In this document: in pieces, positions 7,149 to 11,122 of the stretch | Position numbering within the stretch: position 1 is the stretch's first letter | How the letters are laid out: every line of letters begins with the position of its first letter | Assembly: GCA_017648225.1 (NCBI GenBank) | Contig: JAGCJE010000208.1 | Location: 1 to 11,122, forward strand | Direction of reading: 5' to 3' | Origin: Kiritimatiellia bacterium | GTDB lineage: Bacteria > Verrucomicrobiota > Kiritimatiellia > RFP12 > UBA1067 | DNA length: 11,122 bases | Notes under the pieces: generated by a model | What the model was told of the DNA's origin: nothing | Databases searched by the model: none | Seen by the model: only the letters and a program-made list of their open reading frames with translations | Made by a program: the position numbers and the translations under genes

Positions 7149-7972
7149 AGCGGTCGTATTTCTCGACGATAGTTCTAGCTCTTGTTCTGGCGTTTCTCTA
7201 CGTGCCGATCATTCTTGTCGTTTTTTACGGTTTTGTGCCGAACGGAACGACGATGAGTTTCTACAATTCCAACGGAGAGTTCATCGGATTTACAGGAAAG
7301 TGGTATTCGATGATTTTTTCAGGGGATCGCAGAGTTGATGCGCTTATCGAGAGCTTTTGGCTTTCTCTAACGATAGCGGGGCTGGCGACGGTCGTTTCCT
7401 GCGTGCTCGGAACGACGGCCGCGCTCGCGCTTCACAAGTGGAAGGGTAAACTTCAGTCCCTGCATCACGCCCTCGTCTACACGCCTTTGATAATGCCCGA
7501 CATTCTGATAGGCATTTCGCTTCTGATGCTGTTTGTCGCGTGCTGCGTCGATTGCGGCTTCTGGACGATTCTGATCGCTCATATCACGTTCTGCGTGTCG
7601 TATGTCGTGATGACGATTCTTGCGCGTCTGCAGGATTTCGACGACAGAATAGTTGAGGCGTCGTACGATCTGGGAGCGGGCCCGTGGTATACGTTCTTTC
7701 ATGTTCAGCTCCCTATTCTGATGCCTGGCATAGTCGCCGGCGGGCTTTTGGCGTTTACTCTTTCCATTGACGACATTGTTATTACGACATTCGTCAACGG
7801 AGCGGGAACGAATACCTTCCCGACGTATGTAAGCTCAATGACCAAGCATTCCAAAAATCTGCCGGCGGTTTTTGCGCTTTCTACTCTTATGCTGCTGTTT
7901 ACCTGTGTGCTGATGGGGCTGTCGAAACTCATAGCGCGCGGGGGTCGTACAAAAACGAAAGGTAAAATATAA
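7145..7972 (+). CDS. potC: Spermidine/putrescine ABC transporter permease PotC
   Basis: The second inner-membrane permease, which pairs with PotB to form the polyamine channel; 275 residues, close to the usual length. It starts with a hydrophobic helix (about 7-29) and contains the block AHITFCVSYVVMTIL (145-159). Its EAA loop is EASYDLGAGPWYTFF (171-185) with Pro190. The block LSIDDIVITTFVNG (206-219) matches the conserved SMDDVVVSSFVTG region of E. coli PotC. The start is supported by GGGAGGTG at 7133-7140. Its TAA stop is followed directly by the potD ATG, with no spacer. Confidence 0.96.
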   Translation: MKRSYFSTIVLALVLAFLYVPIILVVFYGFVPNGTTMSFYNSNGEFIGFTGKWYSMIFSGDRRVDALIESFWLSLTIAGLATVVSCVLGTTAALALHKWKGKLQSLHHALVYTPLIMPDILIGISLLMLFVACCVDCGFWTILIAHITFCVSYVVMTILARLQDFDDRIVEASYDLGAGPWYTFFHVQLPILMPGIVAGGLLAFTLSIDDIVITTFVNGAGTNTFPTYVSSMTKHSKNLPAVFALSTLMLLFTCVLMGLSKLIARGGRTKTKGKI

Positions 7973-9115
7973 ATGAAGTTCGTTGATACTGCCAAGGTTG
8001 TCGCCGCTTCCGCGATGGCCGTTTCTCTGTTCGCCGGTTGCAGCAAAAGTGAAGAGGAAAGGGTGAACCTCTCCTCCGAGGTGAAGCAGGCCGCCGAGGC
8101 GAGCGGTTACAAGGGTGACGGCGGAGTTCTCCATATCTACACATGGAGCGATTATATCGACCCCAGTGTCATAGAAGAGTTTGAAAAGGCGCTCAACTGT
8201 AAGGTCAAGATCGATACGTTCGATTCAAACGAGGCGATGTACGCTAAGTTGAAGGCGGGAGGATCGGGCTACGATATAATCATGCCCAGCTCGTATCTCA
8301 TCAAGACCATGGCCAACGAGGGGCTTATCGTAAAACTGGATCATTCCAAAATCCCCTATGTCCGTAAAAACTTCGACAAGTCGTTCACTTCGCAGATTAT
8401 CGACCCGAATTTCGAATATAACGTTCCTTACGCCGTTACCTATACGGGATTTATGTATATCAAGAACAAAATACCGGCCGGCGTCGATATAAACTCCTGG
8501 AAGGCGTTGGAAAGTTCCGCGATGCGCGGAAAGATTACTCTTCTTGACGACATGCGCGAAGTTATCGGTGCAGGCCTCATGTCGCTCGGCTACGGAATCA
8601 ATTCGAGAAATCCCGCTGAGATCGATGCCGCCGTGGAACAGGTTTTGAAATGGAAGGCTAACGTTCGCAAATTCGACGCCGAGAGCTATAAGACGGAAGT
8701 CGCGTCCTCGGCAACCTGGATCGGCCACGGTTATTCCACCGACGCTACTCAGGTCATTGTCGGAGAAACACCCGAAGAGGCCCGCGACGATATCGGTTTT
8801 GCGCTCCCGAAAGAAGGTTACGCGATCGCCTTTGACGAAATGGTGATTTCCTCAAAGGCTCAAAATCCCGATCTCGCCTATGCGTTCATCAATTTCATGT
8901 ATGACGGCAAGGCCGCAAAAACGAACATGGAATACATCATGGGCCCGATGCCCGTAAAGCCCGGAATCGAGGCTCTTGATCCCGAATATCGCAACAAGAT
9001 CGTTCTTTCCGATGAGTTGATCTCCAAAGGTCAACGTTTGATGCCCATTGACGATGATCCCGCGGTTAAGAAACTCTACGACGACGCCTGGGACCGCATT
9101 AAAGCTACGAAGTAA
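7973..9115 (+). CDS. potD: Spermidine/putrescine-binding protein PotD (probable lipoprotein)
   Basis: The extracytoplasmic receptor that captures polyamines and delivers them to PotB and PotC; 380 residues. A short hydrophobic signal sequence ends FAGC with Cys23 as the likely lipidated residue. Phe at -3 is off the strict lipobox consensus, but Leu lies at -4. A charged linker follows, then the binding domain. Conserved pocket positions, aligned by eye to E. coli PotD, are Trp58 and Tyr61 in YTWSDY, Ser106 and Tyr108 in MPSSY, Asp193 and Glu196 in LLDDMREV, Trp249, and Asp288. The position of E. coli Trp255 is Ala286 here, and WSD resembles the putrescine-binding PotF, so the preferred ligand is uncertain. 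AAAGG (7958-7962) is a modest ribosome site. lepA begins 2 nt after the stop. Confidence 0.95.
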   Translation: MKFVDTAKVVAASAMAVSLFAGCSKSEEERVNLSSEVKQAAEASGYKGDGGVLHIYTWSDYIDPSVIEEFEKALNCKVKIDTFDSNEAMYAKLKAGGSGYDIIMPSSYLIKTMANEGLIVKLDHSKIPYVRKNFDKSFTSQIIDPNFEYNVPYAVTYTGFMYIKNKIPAGVDINSWKALESSAMRGKITLLDDMREVIGAGLMSLGYGINSRNPAEIDAAVEQVLKWKANVRKFDAESYKTEVASSATWIGHGYSTDATQVIVGETPEEARDDIGFALPKEGYAIAFDEMVISSKAQNPDLAYAFINFMYDGKAAKTNMEYIMGPMPVKPGIEALDPEYRNKIVLSDELISKGQRLMPIDDDPAVKKLYDDAWDRIKATK

Positions 9116-9117
9116 AA

Positions 9118-10929
9118 GTGAAACTCGAAAACATACGCAATTTCTGCATTATCGCGCACGTCGACCACGGTAAGACGACGCTTTCGGACCGCATTCTTGA
9201 GCTCACGCACGCCGTGAGCCAGCGTGAGCTCAAGGAGCAGACTCTCGATGCGATGGATCTTGAGCGCGAGCGCGGCATTACGATCAAGTCCCACCCCGTT
9301 ACGATGCAGTACGAGGCCAAGGACGGCAAGACCTATCTCTTCAACCTTCTCGACACTCCCGGCCACGTAGACTTCGCCTACGAGGTTTCGCGCTCGATGG
9401 GCGCGTGTGAGGGAGCTCTTTTAGTCGTCGACGCGGCTCAGGGAGTCGAGGCTCAGACGGTCGCCAATACCTACTTCGCCCAAGACGCCAAACTCGAGAT
9501 CGTACCCGTTCTTAACAAGGTCGATCTTCCGGGCGCCGACGTTAAGGAGGTGAGTCGTGAGATTGAAGATCTTCTCGCCATCCCGATGGACGAGCCGCTT
9601 CTCGTTTCCGCCAAGACGGGCGTCGGGTGTCCTGATGTCTTAGAGGCGATCGTAAACCGGATTCCGCCGCCTGAAACGAAGGGCGTCGACGCGCCTTTAA
9701 GAGCGCTCGTCTTCGATTCGGTATTCGACGAATTCCGCGGCGTCATTACGTATGTTCGAGTCGTGGACGGCTCGCTCAAGTCCGGTCAGGGTGTTACGTT
9801 TATCGGTAGCCGCGTTCAGACGACCGTTCACGAAGTCGGTATTTTCTCGCCGAACAAAAAGCCGGTTGAACGTCTTGAGGCCGGTCAGGTCGGCTATATC
9901 GTCGGCACGGTTAAGGATCCGAGCGAGATTAAAATCGGCGATACCGTGACGACCACGAAGCTCGGTTCGAACGAACCGCTTGAAGGTTTTCACGATATCC
10001 ATCCGACGGTGTTCTGCGGCATCTATCCGATGTCCACCGACGAGTTCCAGAAGGTGGCCCAGGGTCTGGAGAAACTTCATCTCAACGATTCCGCCTTCAC
10101 GTTCCACCACGAAAGTTCGCTCGCGCTCGGCTTCGGCTTCCGCTGCGGATTTTTAGGGCTTCTTCACATGGAGATTGTGCAGGAGCGTTTAAGACGCGAG
10201 TTCAATCTCGACATCATCTCGACCTCTCCGGGCGTAGTCTACAAGCTTAAGATGAAAAACGGCGAGGAGCGCGATCTCGACAATCCTCTTCAGATGCCCG
10301 ATCCGTCGGCTCTCGAATCGATCGCCGAGCCCACGCTCAAAGCTCGTATCATCACGCCGTCCGGGTCGATCGGTGACGTTATGCGAATCGTCATGGACCG
10401 GCGCGGTCTCGTCGAGGGTACGGAGACGATCGACGCCAAGCGTGTGATGCTCCACTGCATGCTCCCCTTGAACGAGATTCTCATCGATTTCCACGATACG
10501 CTCAAGTCCGTCTCCCACGGTTACGCTTCGATGGACTACGAGCCGGCGGGCTACCAGGTTTCGGATATCGTAAAGATGGATATCCTTCTTAACGGCGAGA
10601 CCGTCGACGCGTTCGCGACGATGGTCCACCGCGACAAGGCGAGAACGCGCGGCATCCAGATGTGCAAGGCGCTCGCCGATTCGATTCCGCCCCACCAGTT
10701 TAAGATTCCGGTACAGGCGGCGATCGGGCGCGAAATTATCGCACGCGAAGATATCCGTCCGTTCCGTAAGGACGTTCTCGCTAAACTCTACGGCGGTGAC
10801 GTTACGCGTAAGATGAAGGTTCTTGAGAAGCAGAAGCGCGGTAAAGCCCGCATGAAGGAGTTTGGCCACGTCAACGTTCCTCAGTCGGCGTTCATCGCAG
10901 TACTTAAAGGCACTATAAAAGAAAAATAA
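9118..10929 (+). CDS. lepA: Elongation factor 4 (LepA), ribosome-associated GTPase
   Basis: A translational GTPase resembling EF-G that binds the ribosome; proposed roles include back-translocation and 30S assembly. It has 603 residues, the family's normal length. GTPase motifs: G1 AHVDHGKTT (13-21), G2 RGIT (52-55), G3 DTPGH (79-83) and G4 NKVD (133-136). E. coli LepA has GKST where this has GKTT. The EF4 C-terminal signature is present: SALGFGFRCGFLGLLHMEI-type block in the middle, then AKLYGGDVTRKMKVLEKQKRGK near the end shown here only as KLYGGDVTRKMKVL. It starts with GTG; the protein from there (MKLENIRNFCIIAH) aligns with E. coli LepA from its first residues, and the next in-frame Met is far inside. 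No clear Shine-Dalgarno site precedes it, and the gap from potD is 2 nt, so coupling to potD translation is likely. A strong inverted repeat lies 76 nt after the start codon. Confidence 0.97.
   Translation: MKLENIRNFCIIAHVDHGKTTLSDRILELTHAVSQRELKEQTLDAMDLERERGITIKSHPVTMQYEAKDGKTYLFNLLDTPGHVDFAYEVSRSMGACEGALLVVDAAQGVEAQTVANTYFAQDAKLEIVPVLNKVDLPGADVKEVSREIEDLLAIPMDEPLLVSAKTGVGCPDVLEAIVNRIPPPETKGVDAPLRALVFDSVFDEFRGVITYVRVVDGSLKSGQGVTFIGSRVQTTVHEVGIFSPNKKPVERLEAGQVGYIVGTVKDPSEIKIGDTVTTTKLGSNEPLEGFHDIHPTVFCGIYPMSTDEFQKVAQGLEKLHLNDSAFTFHHESSLALGFGFRCGFLGLLHMEIVQERLRREFNLDIISTSPGVVYKLKMKNGEERDLDNPLQMPDPSALESIAEPTLKARIITPSGSIGDVMRIVMDRRGLVEGTETIDAKRVMLHCMLPLNEILIDFHDTLKSVSHGYASMDYEPAGYQVSDIVKMDILLNGETVDAFATMVHRDKARTRGIQMCKALADSIPPHQFKIPVQAAIGREIIAREDIRPFRKDVLAKLYGGDVTRKMKVLEKQKRGKARMKEFGHVNVPQSAFIAVLKGTIKEK
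9196..9234 (+). repeat. 13-bp perfect inverted repeat inside lepA (potential mRNA hairpin)
   Basis: CTTGAGCTCACGC (9196-9208) is the exact reverse complement of GCGTGAGCTCAAG (9222-9234), with a 13-nt spacer. Within it GCTCACG (9201-9207) can instead pair with CGTGAGC (9213-9219) around a 5-nt loop. The two hairpins share their 5' arm, so they cannot form together. The repeat encodes residues of about 27-39 of LepA, and there is no T-run after it, so it is not a terminator. Confidence 0.85.
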
Positions 10930-10939
10930 AAAGGTTGAT

Positions 10940-11122
10940 ATGAGCGAAAAAATCACGATGCAGAATGGGAAGCTTTGTGTTCCTGAAAATCCTATAATTC
11001 CTTTTGTCGAGGGCGACGGTACGGGTCCTGATATTACGAAAGCGGCGATGGTCGTCTGGAACGCGGCGGTCGAAAAGGCCTACGGCGGCAAGCGCAAGAT
11101 CGAGTGGAAAGAGGTCCTCGCG
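10940..11122 (+). CDS. icd: NADP-type isocitrate dehydrogenase, N-terminal fragment (3'-truncated by window)
   Basis: Isocitrate dehydrogenase converts isocitrate to 2-oxoglutarate and CO2 in the TCA cycle, reducing NADP+ in this subfamily. Only the first 61 codons are present. They read MSEKITMQNGKLCVPENP and then PFVEGDGTGPDIT and AAVEKAYGGKRKIEW, which line up closely with the N-terminus of E. coli Icd (ITLQNGKLNVPENPIIP, EGDGIGVD, AAVEKAYKGERKISW). The ATG at 10940 has AAAAGG ending at 10934, 5 nt upstream. The gap from lepA is 10 nt with no terminator, so it is probably on the same transcript. Cofactor type is inferred from resemblance only; the cofactor-determining residues lie beyond the window. 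Confidence 0.93.
   Translation, partial: MSEKITMQNGKLCVPENPIIPFVEGDGTGPDITKAAMVVWNAAVEKAYGGKRKIEWKEVLA

Noticed and set aside
9048..9076. Possible promoter for lepA within the end of potD (TTGACG at 9048)
   Set aside because: No acceptable -10 hexamer lies 16-18 nt downstream.
9697..10956. Minus-strand open frames opposite lepA and the start of icd
   Set aside because: They are codon-register shadows of lepA with no recognisable domains or ribosome sites.
1..11122. CRISPR arrays, insertion sequences, prophage or toxin-antitoxin genes
   Set aside because: No spaced direct repeats, transposase, integrase or small paired genes were seen; coding genes fill almost the entire window.

Overview
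This window looks like ordinary chromosome from a bacterium with Gram-negative-type (Gracilicutes) genes. It carries core genes: RNA polymerase beta', tRNA-Asn, elongation factor 4 and isocitrate dehydrogenase. It also carries two import systems, an OPT-family transporter and a polyamine ABC transporter. The beta' subunit has the large insertion in its trigger loop that is typical of Gracilicutes. The polyamine-binding protein looks like a lipoprotein rather than the soluble periplasmic form of enterics. A member of the PVC group (Verrucomicrobiota, Kiritimatiellota or Lentisphaerota) would fit, but that placement is a weak inference.

Layout: all genes lie on the + strand. (1) 1-2942 is the C-terminal two thirds of rpoC, followed by a strong intrinsic terminator. 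(2) 3022-3184 is a self-contained tRNA-Asn(GTT) unit with its own promoter, an encoded CCA end and its own terminator. (3) 3289-4965 is an OPT-family transporter with no obvious promoter of its own. Its base and codon use are visibly different from rpoC and lepA. (4) From about 4998 a good sigma-70-like promoter drives a tightly packed run, potA-potB-potC-potD-lepA-icd. The joints are ATGA overlaps (potA/potB and potB/potC) or gaps of 0, 2 and 10 nt. I see no terminator inside it, and icd runs off the window end.

How the genes work together: PotA (ATPase), PotB and PotC (permeases) and PotD (binding lipoprotein) form a complete spermidine/putrescine importer. LepA (EF4), a ribosome-associated GTPase, starts 2 nt after the potD stop with a GTG codon and no clear Shine-Dalgarno site, so its translation is probably coupled to potD. 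The NADP-type isocitrate dehydrogenase gene follows. Joining polyamine uptake to a translation factor whose activity has been linked to ionic conditions is the most suggestive arrangement here. I found no CRISPR array, insertion sequence, prophage or evidently new system. The most unusual DNA-level feature is a perfect 13-bp inverted repeat inside the start of lepA, which can form two mutually exclusive hairpins.
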